This document shows, in pieces, positions 33,651 to 44,900 of a DNA stretch of 64,000 nt (its first letter is position 1; every line of letters starts with the position of its first letter). The DNA lies in the NCBI GenBank assembly GCA_029465975.1, contig CM055743.1, positions 19,017,630-19,081,629 of the forward strand, given 5' to 3'. Position numbers and translations under genes: made by a program. The notes below the pieces were generated by a model, which saw nothing but the letters and a program-made list of their open reading frames with translations, was not told the origin of the DNA and did not search any database. The stretch comes from Dallia pectoralis. Its lineage: Eukaryota; Chordata; Actinopteri; Esociformes; Umbridae.

Positions 33651-36600
33651 TTAGTGGAGGGCATTGTGTGCATAAAACTGGATAGACTATCACTTTGAAA
33701 TTGTGGAAAATCATATTAAGTGCTTAGCTTAAGCAGACTGGCCCTAAACTTGCAATGCACACATGAATCATTTTTATCGTACAATCACACCGTAGGATAC
33801 TTTTTAACCGCAAATGCAGTTGCTCTGTCAAAACTAACGGCGTCAGTATTCTCTAATGTTTAGGCCTCATTTCCCCTTACTGCACATAATCCGGTAAAAT
33901 ATTCAGAATGTATTAATACAATATCTTCATGTAATAGTTTTAACATAGCTTATAGTATAGTAATTCGTTTATCCAGTAGTACATGGATATCGTAAAAATA
34001 TTTGTTGTGCAGATTTATTTGGGCAAATTAAAGTGTTTATAAAAATAAATGTATCTTAGTCTTAGGTCCTGTCTTGCACATGTTTTTGGGGACATATGAG
34101 GTCTTTTATAAACATAACTGGCTTTACAGTGCCAAAACCCATGCCACTGTAAAGACCGGTTTGACAGTCATTGGCAGTTCAATAAAACTCTAGGCAAATA
34201 GACCTGGTTGTACCGTCATTCCACTCCTTAATACTCAGGTGAGTACTGTTCGGCACTTCGAAAATAGTGGTTGAGGAGTTGATCAATAGCAAAAACTTGT
34301 CTGACACCTCTACTGTGTGTAAGAGCAAAGTGTCATCCGGTGACTTTTACAGTGTAATGTTTGGAGGGTAATTCAACTAGCTGTTCCTATCTTGCAGGTA
34401 CAACTTATTTTAACTTTGTATGGATGAGTCATTCTGTCCCTATCATTGCCTGGATACCCGTGTCTTCAGGTGACATCCACCTCTCTATAAACCGTGCACA
34501 GCTGCATAGATTTGTTTTGTTCATTTCAATTTATTCAAAATCCAGAGGCTGAACACATTGATCAAGTTCTGCATGACTGGCAAACTTGACAGGATGCTCT
34601 GTAGATCGTTTTTATTTAGTATTTACCATGTATTGCCATATAAAAGCTTATAGTTTGTAAAAAGCAGTCCAATTCTTCTTCTGAAATTGAGTCAATATGA
34701 GACAGATTGGTTGATGAGTGTTCAAGCACACGTGTTATGGTATTGAACCAATAACTAGTTAATGAACCCATTCTGAAATGCATTATTTCTGTAGCAACAC
34801 AAGCATTGTAGCTAGGACCATTCTACATGACAGAAAGCTTTTTCATTACTAAAATATATAGCTACAATGTCCACATTAGGCAACCTCAAATAATACAATA
34901 TATCCATGTGGAAGTTGGGTTTGTGTGAGGGATGAAGTCTAATCTGAAAGCATATATTTGCACACCAAAGCACTAAGCCTGTTGGCAAATGTCTTTTGTT
35001 CTATGTCGAGGACAGAGATTAGCATATTATGTATGACCCAAACCCGCCCAGATAAAGTAGCTCTACTTATGAATAACTAATAACAGCCACAGTAGGTGGT
35101 AAGGCCCTGTCATTATTGGATTGTGTATGCATTACATGCATCTAGGACAAAAGAAGGTCACCAAATGTATGAATATCCTGGAGGGAAACTATTCAGGTGT
35201 GGGGTCTTGACACGTCCATGCTCGGATTCCTTCTCCTGAGATATTTTAGTATTAAGGAAATCAAAAATTGTCCTAGTTCGGGGAGGTCTCCATTCCTCCA
35301 GGTAGCAATGCATGTTTAAAGGACTATAAATTATTAGAGACCACATTTAGCATCAAGCAGAAAGTAATTATAACCTTTGGGAGTAAACATGATGACACAA
35401 TGAATCAGAATGGATGTATAAAATGAATGTAAAAAGGATCATCCAAAACAATTTAGTAGAGCATGCTGGGACAAAAAAACATAACCAAATTGAGTAAAAA
35501 AAAGTATTACATAAAAGGAAAACCTTGGTAAACAAAATGTAACTAAATTAAATTCATTATTTGACACAACAAAAACATTTATGTAATGGGGACTGAAAAC
35601 GTTCTCTAATCACAGTAAGATCTTAGACTGTAATGTGTTTATGTCTCAACCATCTTTAGAAGAATACACAAAGTAATTCTGAGTAAAAACATCAGCAACA
35701 AACTAACGTGTCAAATGTAAAATAGATCAATAAATGCGCAAACTAAATTTGGGTTGTTGGAGACAGATTCTATTTTGGTAAAAGGTCAATCTAGCAATTT
35801 TTGCTTCTTCCGCAAAACAATGTTTATTATTATATTTTTGGAACAGGTCACATCGACTTGTCACAAGGCTTTAATAATTGAGGATGAATCGGCAGACTTT
35901 TATCATATGGCTTCTTCCGCCTCTTTTTAGATTTGATTCTATTTTTAGGGACCCAAATGATGCCAGACGGCTGTTTGACAAGAATACAAAGGCAAGGTGA
36001 CTTAGTGAATCAGCATTACATATTACTCAGTTCCCTTTCTTACTGCTTTATCGTCCTATTTCTACGATATTACCTGTTCTTGCCTTACCAGTGACACATC
36101 AGTTAAATGAAGTCCATCTTGAGTTTGAAGCATCTAGATAGGTCGTAAAGGATGGTCTGTGCTATCAGGAGACAAAAAATAGTGTATGGACTTTGTGGTT
36201 TTGAAAACATATACAAACGTGCAGTAAAAGTTTAACACTCTGATAGGAGGAGTAAGAGCTGTGATTACGATGATTCTGTAAGTGATTAAATGTAGTAGGA
36301 CTGAATGAGCGTCTGGTTGTGGAGAAACAGATCCAGCTCAACTACTTTGTTTATTCTTCTCAACTATTTGGATCAATTGACAACATACTTTCAGGTACCA
36401 AAAAGGACAGCTCACATGTTGTAATATAGATATGTTTTTTTAATTTATTACCAAAAATCACATTCATTTTGTGCTCTGAAAACTGTACATTTACAACAAG
36501 AGAAACCCCAAAAATAATTATTCCAACAAAAAACAAAAGGCAAAGGGTATTACAAATGATCATTAGATTCCGGTACACAGGGGGTATGTTCTTGGCACTA

Positions 36601-37638
36601 TGGCTAGGAAGAACATTGGAGACAGGAAAGATGTTTGGCACGTACTGTTGTGTAATATATTGACAATAGTATCAAAAACACACTATGACAGTAGACATAA
36701 GGTTCATTAACTCCACACTGTGAGCTGTGGAGTCAAAACAGATACCCAGACGCACGGTATTCAGATATATTCTTTTAGGCTATTATTCATTCTATAAAAA
36801 ATCTGCTTTTTAGAGTTACAATATTCTACCAATTACAGGCCTCCAAATAATGTCTAATCTGGCACCTTCACTCAGAACAATATGTGTATTTAGTTATTAT
36901 TACAGATTTGGTATACAATAAAGTCATCTATATGCTCTGCAAATACGAGGAACACATTATAAAAGAGTCATGAAAACATTGTTTCGAAAAATCTGATATC
37001 GATCCTGCTTGAGCATCAAGCGGCCATCAAATATCACCAGGATTAAACCGATGGTTTCAAAACACAAGAATGTTGTGTTGAAGTCTCTTGTAGCTCTGGG
37101 AGCCGTTCCAGAACCCAGGGCCTCCCAGCTTATAGTCCGGGGGCACATAGTTCTCTCTGCAAGGCTGTGTGACAAGCGTGATGGAAAATAGGTCTACTTA
37201 TCTGTTATGAACAGATATGCCTGCATTTTCCACCATCTTAGTAGGAGGACTGGTGGGATTGAATAGTATTTGTCCCCCACTCCAGGAGGACCCCGGAGCC
37301 CAACACTTCCAGAACGCACTGCTATTCCTGTAAAAGCAAGATGTTCTTCCAGGTGTCTGTCATTGCTGCAGAAGCAAAAGTCTGTCAGGAGACGGGTTGA
37401 CTATCCACTACTACGCTGACTGTCCCAGTGATTTGCAGTCCTTTTGGGTTTCCAATTCAAATGACAAATTTGAACCTACTGACATATCGGGTACAGTGCA
37501 AAAAACTGTAAATTCACAAATAGATGAAAACGAATAATGTGCAAAAAAACATAGAAACATAACGAATGAGGTAATAATATGAATAATTATATTAAAATGT
37601 ATTGTAATTATAATGATAATCGTAATAACAATATTCAA
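33651..37638. other. AT-rich intergenic region between the 44-bp array and the adgrb2 3' side
   Basis: Mostly AT-rich with no recognised gene. Two protein-like minus-strand segments stand out. One is 37071-37165, after cacag, reading ENYVPPDYKLGGPGFW and ending in a stop. The other is 37205-37330, after ttacag, reading QILFNPTSPPTKMVENAG. They may belong to a small unrecognised gene, or be chance. 33651-37070 shows nothing further. Confidence 0.3.
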
Positions 37639-37896
37639 TGCAATAAGAAACCAGGCCAATCATAATAAGAATAATTATAAATGCAATAAGAAACCAGGCC
37701 AATCATAATAAGAATAATTATAAATGCAATAAGAAACCAGGCCAATCATAATAAGAATAATTATAAATGCAATAAGAAACCAGGCCAATCATAATAAGAA
37801 TAATTATAAATGCAATAAGAAACCAGGCCAATCATAATAAGAATAATTATAAATGCAATAAGAAACCAGGCCAATCATAATAAGAATAATTATAAA
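37639..37896. repeat. 43-bp minisatellite, 6 copies
   Basis: The unit contains AAGAAACCAGGCCAATCATA and is otherwise AT-rich. Starts at 37639, 37682, 37725, 37768, 37811 and 37854. Confidence 0.95.
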
Positions 37897-38075
37897 TGCA
37901 ATAAAACTGATAATAACAAATGGAAACACGACGCTCGGCTCTGCAGACCAAGCCTGGCCTTCTGTGTAGATGTCAAAAGAACTTCCTGGTGAAGCGAGAG
38001 AAAAACAGCCATGATAAAGAACGGCAATGATCTGTCCAGAAACCACAGCTTTGAGTCAGACGCCGAGTCTAGAGC

Positions 38076-38441
38076 GAGTCCAGCTCTTTCCTCTGAGTCC
38101 AGCCCCTTTCCTCTGAGTCCAGCCCCTTTCCTCTGAGTCCAGCCCCTTCCTCTGAGTCCAGCCCCTTCCTCTGAGTCCAGCCCCTTCCTCTGAGTCCAGC
38201 CCCTTCCTCTGAGTCCAGCCCCTTCCTCTGAGTCCAGCCCCTTCCTCTGAGTCCAGCCCCTTCCTCTGAGTCCAGCCCCTTCCTCTGAGTCCAGCTCTTT
38301 CCTCTGAGTCCAGCCCCTTTCCTCTGAGTCCAGCCCCTTTCCTCTGAGTCCAGCCCCTTCCTCTGAGTCCAGCCCCTTCCTCTGAGTCCAGCCCCTTCCT
38401 CTGAGTCCAGCCCCTTCCTCTGAGTCCAGCCCCTTCCTCTA
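38076..38441. repeat. 19/20-bp minisatellite, about 19 copies
   Basis: The unit is TTCCTCTGAGTCCAGCCCC, with 20-bp variants that add a T. It lies downstream of the adgrb2 stop. Long minus-strand open frames here (Gly-Trp-Thr-Gln-rich) are only repeat translation. Confidence 0.95.
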
Positions 38442-38937
38442 ACCTTGTCTTGACTAACTTGGAGGTTACCATGGCAGCGAACAGAAGCAGCCAAATGCTC
38501 AGTTAATGGCAAACCCAGAGCTTTGATGCAAGACGAAGGGGCATGCCAACTACATGTCAACTACATGCCAACTACATGTTGACCACATGTCAACCGCAGC
38601 TCTCCTGAGCCCAGTAAAGGAACCCTCTCTGATAAGACCAGGACCAGTCCTTGGACAGCCTGAACAGTCGGTCACAAACTAACAGGTCAGTACACTTCTC
38701 GTAGGTTCTGCTCATCATCAAGTCCCCGCTGGAAAACAAAATCTGACAGCACATCACGATGGACTTCTTCCATCTTCCCTCGTTTCTGAGGGGTTCGAAG
38801 AGATGGATTAGCGTTGGTCACGTTCTCCGCTTTCACTTGCCCCGCCTCTCCTCTCCTGGACGAGCCTTCTCTAACCCAAACCAATAGAATAGGTGACTGA
38901 GGTTGAACGATAAGAAATGCTCTCAAAGATCTCCCTC

Positions 38938-41900
38938 TTAGACCTCCGTCTGCAGGTCGATGATGTCCTGGCTGACCATTGGAATGGTGGCTCCAGCCTT
39001 CTCCCACTCCACCTGGAGAGGCGAGGCAGCCAGAGGCTCCAGGTCCTTCCGTACCCAGGATGGAGGCGAGTGCTGCGTCCTCTGGGTCCCCTCCCATGGT
39101 CTCTCCACCTGGGGCAGCTGCTTGTCCTGACGGGGTGAAAACAGTACGGCTGTTAGTATCAGTATCATCGACAGATCACACAAAGCGATAATACTGGGCG
39201 TATGTTTAAATTGGTCAAGCGGTTTAAGAGCATCACAGAAAGTGATTAAATGCTATTTGTTTATGAGTTAAAGGACTCACGCTGTGACTTGTCTTGTCAC
39301 TTCCTCCTGAGGACACACTCCATCTCACAGACTGTAGGAATAAAGAAAAAAATATTATTTAAGAGACCAAGAGACCATAATAGACTGTACCTAAAATGTA
39401 TATGACCTCTGTGGTTTGCTGAGGTCAAGGTTCCTCAGAACCAAACATTTTATACCTGTTAAATTATTTCTGCATGATGAATTGACATAGAGAAACCTCT
39501 CAAGTGGTATTTTCATTAATGTTTTCTAGCCTAGCAAACTAACAACTTATTTTCAGATTTATTTATCTTAATTATAAAGGACGAGAATGGCGTTAATGTT
39601 AATGAAATAGTCTGTTTACCTTGCTGTCTGAAGCAGGAGACTCTCTGTCATGTTTCTCAGCATGATGTAATTTCCTGTTCAGATCCTGGAACATGTTCTG
39701 GTGGCGTTTCTTTGTGTGCATGATTTTCTACAAACCACGGGACCAAACAACGAGTTAGCATGTGACACGACACGGCTCAATTTGGGACAAATCTCATTTA
39801 ATCTGAAGTGTTAGATTGTCAAAAGATATGCACTTGGGTGTTGTTACATTTAGTTTAAGTCATTAGACCTTTACTGATGAGTTGTGTTAATTGTTGTGTC
39901 GGGTACATGGTACAAGTACAAACCTCAAAATCTAACTCAGCATAACGGGACTTCTGTCTCTCCAGCGAACTCATCGACAGCGTGGAGATGGTCTCACTCT
40001 TGGACATCATGGAGTTCATGGAGTCAAACGTGTCTCCCAGGCTACTGTGGGTGATGTGCGACTCACTGGACATGTTGTGGATGTTCTGGATGGGAGAGTC
40101 CCTCTCCGAGTAGGACACGCTGACCCGGTCAGACGGTAGCGTCTTGAGTCCAAACGCGGCCTGGGGCTCGGCGAAGGGTCCGGTGAGATGAACCAGCCTG
40201 GTCTGCGGGAGCTGCTCCAATATGTTGTACTTGGGCTGGTCCTCTTTGGGTTTGCGCAGGGTTGAGGTGGTGTTGGGTAGCAGCACGTAGCCGCTACCGT
40301 CTGGGCTGGTTCCGTCCACTTGGCTGCGCACCAGATCGGCGTCCAGCTGCTGGAAGAGCTCGCCTTCGCACACGTAGACGGGTTTCCCACAGCTCGGGTC
40401 CATGGCGCCCTGAAGGCGACTCTTCTCCCTCTTCAGGGTGAGGGTGTGGCTGGAGTACTCGGGCATGGCCTGCATGTGGGCCTTGACGGTGTGCGACGGC
40501 AGGGTGTGGAAGTTGGAGCTCATGGGGAGAGGCATCTGGGGTGGGAGGGGCATCTTCTCCTCACAGGAGGAGTTCAAACCACCTGCAATGATTACAGAAA
40601 AGGAGGCGAACAGGTAAGAGAGCGCACTTGTAAAGAAAACATGTAAAAAACTGTTTGATAATTTATGTTGATTCAGATGGATTGACAGGAAGTACCAATC
40701 TAAACCGAATATTCAGGTATGTAATTCTTTTAAGTACACTCAGATGTATTGGCTGTTAATGTTCTCGCCTAGTTATTTTTTCAGAAATAAGAGAATATTA
40801 GAGGAGTAGGTAAATGGAAAAATGGTTAGGGAGTTTAAAAGCCTGCTCACCGGGTCTGCTGGAGTCGCCGTCCTTCTCGAAATCAGACTGTAAATATGCA
40901 ACAAGATTGGTGTCATTAAAACTGATGAAGAGTGCCTTTATATGAAACTTTAACATTGAAAAAACAAAATGTATTTCTCTTCATAATAACTATCTTTTAC
41001 AGGCATAATAACCGACACCTACCATAAGCTGGGTGTGGTGGCTGTTCTGAAGGGAACTGCCAGAATCTCCATTCCCGTCATCCTTACGGTCGACCACTCG
41101 GCATTTCACCGCCTCTTGGACCTCTCTACGCAGAATACAGTGCACCATGACGATGATGAACCCCTCCAAGGAGTCGAAGACGGCGAAGAGGATCTGAAAG
41201 AGGGCTGAGCGCCGGTCGGTCATGGCGAGGACAGCGGACATCCAGGTCAGAGCCAATAGGGGCAGGATTACACAGGAGCTCCAGAGGGAAGCTCCAGCTC
41301 GCTCCTTGAGTTTCACGTCGGTGATGCCGTCCTTCGACACCAGCTTGTTAAAGACCAGGATGCCAATGATCATGTTCACCTGTAACAAGACATGATAGAA
41401 ACGCTAGTGAGCTGACTGTCGTCGTGTTCTACGGAAGTGTCTTAAAACGATCATTCGGACGCATTTGAACGTCTTTTATAATTATACGGTTGTGCAAACG
41501 GACGCATACCAGAACGACAGCGGCAGCCGGGCCAACGAACGAATAAAGAAGTCCACCCTCAAGAGAGAGCCAGCAGCTGTAGAGAAGCAACAGAACAGGG
41601 CAAATTATTGCATGAGCTTGAGCATGGTGGTCAAAGAGAGGGGGGGCGGATTTGAGGGGGAGTGGGGAGTGGTGAGGGGGAGTGGGGAGTGGTGAGGGGG
41701 AGGGGTGAGGGGGAGTGGTGAGGGGTGAGGGGGAGTGGGGAGGGGGAGTGGTGAGAGGGAGTGGTGAGAGGAGTGGTGAGGGGGAGTGGTGAGGGGAGTG
41801 GGGAGGGGGAGTGGTGAGGGGGAGTGGTGAGGGGGAGTGGTGAGGGGGAGTGGTGAGGGGGAGTGGTGAGTGGTGAGGGGGAGTGGTGAGGGGGAGTGGT

Positions 41901-44900
41901 GAGTGGTGAGGGGGAGTGGTGAGGGAGAGTGGTGAGGGGGAGTGGTGAGGGGGAGTGGTGAGGGGGAGTGGTGAGTGGTGAGGGGGAGTGGTGAGGGGGA
42001 GTGGAGAGGGGGAGTGGTGAGGGGGAGTGGTGAGTGGTGAGGGGGAGTGGGGAGGGGGAGTGGTGAGAGGAGTGGGGAGGGGGAGTGGTGAGGGGGAGTG
42101 GTGAGGGGGAGTGGTGAGGGGAGTGGGGAGGGGGAGGGGAGGGGGAGTGGTGAGGGGGAGTGGTGAGGGGGAGTGGTGAGGGGAGTGGTGAGGGGAGTGG
42201 TGAGAGGGAGTGGTGAGAGGGAGTGGTGAGGGGGAGTGGTGAGGGGGAGTGGTGAGGGGAGTGGTGAGAGGGAGTGGTGAGAGGGAGTGGTGAGAGGGAG
42301 TGGTGAGTACGAGACTGATTGAGGTTCCACTCACTAATTGAAGGTGCCATATCCCTTGGCCTTGGTGAATCCAACAGACACGGCCACCACCAGAGCTGGG
42401 AGTCCTGTAAAACAGGGGGGGGGAATAGGGTTATGATGGAACGACCAAATCAAAAAAGACAATGATAGAAACAACTAGAAAGAAAGAAATAGGCTGGAGA
42501 TGGACAGACACAGAGAGGGACGGATATGGTATAGGCCACGTACCCCAGCCCAAGCAAAGGAAACGCTTTCGGATGATGCGGTTTCGCAGGCGGCCTGTGA
42601 CCGCCATGTAGGACTGCCACGCCTCCGTCAACACCCAGCAGAAAGATGAGAGGAAAAAGAAGTGAAGGAGAGCAGCCACCACCCCGCAAACCACCTGAGG
42701 GAACAAAGGAAGGGAAGAGAGAGAGGGAAATGCGGAGTCAGGGGTGCCGTTAAAGAAGTAAAAAAAGGCAATAACCCAAAGGAATGAGGAGAAAGTAGAA
42801 GAAACAGAACCAGGAAGAGAGTCAGAGAGAAAATAATATATCGAATGAATATTGGATCTGAATGAGCCGTACTTTGTTGCGAGCCTGGGTTTGTCCAACC
42901 AGAATGAGGGCATTGGAGCAGATAATGGAGAGACAGAAGTTGATGAGGATCACTGAACGCTCCGAGCGGATATACCTGCAGGACGAAAAGGAGAGGGAGT
43001 GAGGAAGGAGACAAGTAGACGAGGACACGAAAGCACGTGACACTGGCGGGAATTCGGTGGCACAGCTTCAAGGGGGCACTTACTTCCAGACTGAGACGTA
43101 GATGATGATGAGGAGCATTAGGGTTAGCGAAGAGACGCCACAGCCGACGATGAGCGTCACAGAGGGAAGCTGGTTCTTGTCCATGTTCTGCAGAGAGGAA
43201 AACAACAGGGTCCCTTAGAACGGCGCACGACAGCGAACGCAACCGACAGGAAGACAGACAGAAAACGCGGCCGACACATGAAAATGCCTCGACTTAACGC
43301 GGACGGAATGGCTTTCAGCCCGGTGGGTCTGCCGCGCTGCCGTGCTATCTGGAGTGGCAGACGGCTCCCTGCGGGCAGACAGCTGAATGGCACAATTAGG
43401 GCAACGGCTGAGGCAAGGTGACCCCAAGGTGAATGTGTCAGGAAGATGAAGCGGCGAGCCAAAGACGCGGGCAAGGTCACCGCATTTCCCCCGTTGAGCT
43501 TTTGAACCAGCAAATGAGGCGCGGAAGATAAAGAACATTTATCTCCGGCAATGAAGCAGCAAGAGTAGGTTAGAGAGAGAGTGAGGGAGAGAGAGAGATG
43601 GAGAACAGGAGAGGGAGGGAGAGAGAGAGAGGGAGAGAGATGGAGAACAGGAGAGGGAGGGAGAGAGAGGGAGAGAGATGGAGAACAGGAGAGGGAGGGA
43701 GAGAGAGAGTGAGGGAGAGAGATGGAGAACAGGAGAGGGAGGGAGAGAAAACGGGAGAGAGTGGAGAGAGAGAGTGAGGGAATATAGAGGGGGAGTGAAA
43801 GAGGAGAGAAAAACACCTCCCTTCCATCTCAGAGTTTCGACCATACAGTTATCTAGTTATCACTAGTTGTTCTTACAGATTGGTGTCTTAGTAACCTTAG
43901 TAACCTGTTTGTGCCAGCGGCTTTAGTAACCTGTTTGTGCCAGCGAGTTTAGTAACCTGTTTGTACCATCGGCTTTAGTAACCTGCTTGTGCCCGCGGCT
44001 TTAATAACCTGTTTGTGCCAGCGACTTTAGTAACCAGCTTGCGCCCGCGGCTTTACTCGTCTGTGTCTCAGACAACCATGGCACATTGAACCCTTGCCGA
44101 CTTGCACCAGGACGCAAATTTCACGCTTCTGTTGGCACTGCTGCCGACTCACCTGTGGGGCAACAGGGGCATCAAAACTGATGAGAGAAACCCAGTGGCC
44201 CGCAGACGCTCTGACAAGCTAATTGGCCGGGGCTTATTACCTAGCCTGTCATCCCACTGCTTTGATAGCTTTTTCAGGGGTCGAGTTCGTTTCACACATC
44301 TGATTAATCTGCATCACCTTGGTGCAAACGAGACGTGTTCGAAATGTGCAAGGAATTGTGTTCTGGCACCTTATAGGCATTTGCCTATCATGGCGACAAA
44401 TATATCTTGAAGCCTTTTGATAGGAGTTCGAAATTATCTAAGTAGATCAGAGGCGCTCAGTTCAGCTGAAGTGAGAAACCGGGAAAGTAATGTTTTATCT
44501 CCAGTATATATGTTCCTGTCTTTCTATGTGCGTTGATGTGGCCATGGGCTATTTAATAAAACTGAGTTTGACCTAAATACGATCCGAGTCGCGATTCTGC
44601 CCTTGAAACAAACCCAGTGTTGAAACAAACCCAGTGTTCCCAATATACATGACACCTAGACTAGAGACCAAACATTTGGTCCTTTGTCGCGTTCATAAAG
44701 CGCACATTTTCCATTTGCAATACGGTTCCATTGACCAGCATGCAACGCTTCAATTGTGGTTCCACTGGTCAAGGTTAACCTCACCGACTAATTGTGGGCT
44801 ACTCCTGGTTCTCTGACTATATTTCCGAGACATGTTTTTTTCTTGGTGCAGGTCCTAGGAAGCAGACCATGTTGAGTGAGAACAGAAACACTGCAGTGTC

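Noticed and set aside
38056..38560. Open frames rich in GLDSEEGAGLRG
   Set aside because: Translation of the 19/20-bp minisatellite in more than one frame.
41429..42374. Open frames of 241-301 codons rich in Pro/Ser/His
   Set aside because: Translation of the 13-bp polypurine repeat joined to real adgrb2 exons at each end; only the exon parts are coding.
43157..43866. Ser/Leu/Pro-rich open frames on both strands
   Set aside because: Derived from GA/CT-rich repeats beside the TM1 exon of adgrb2.
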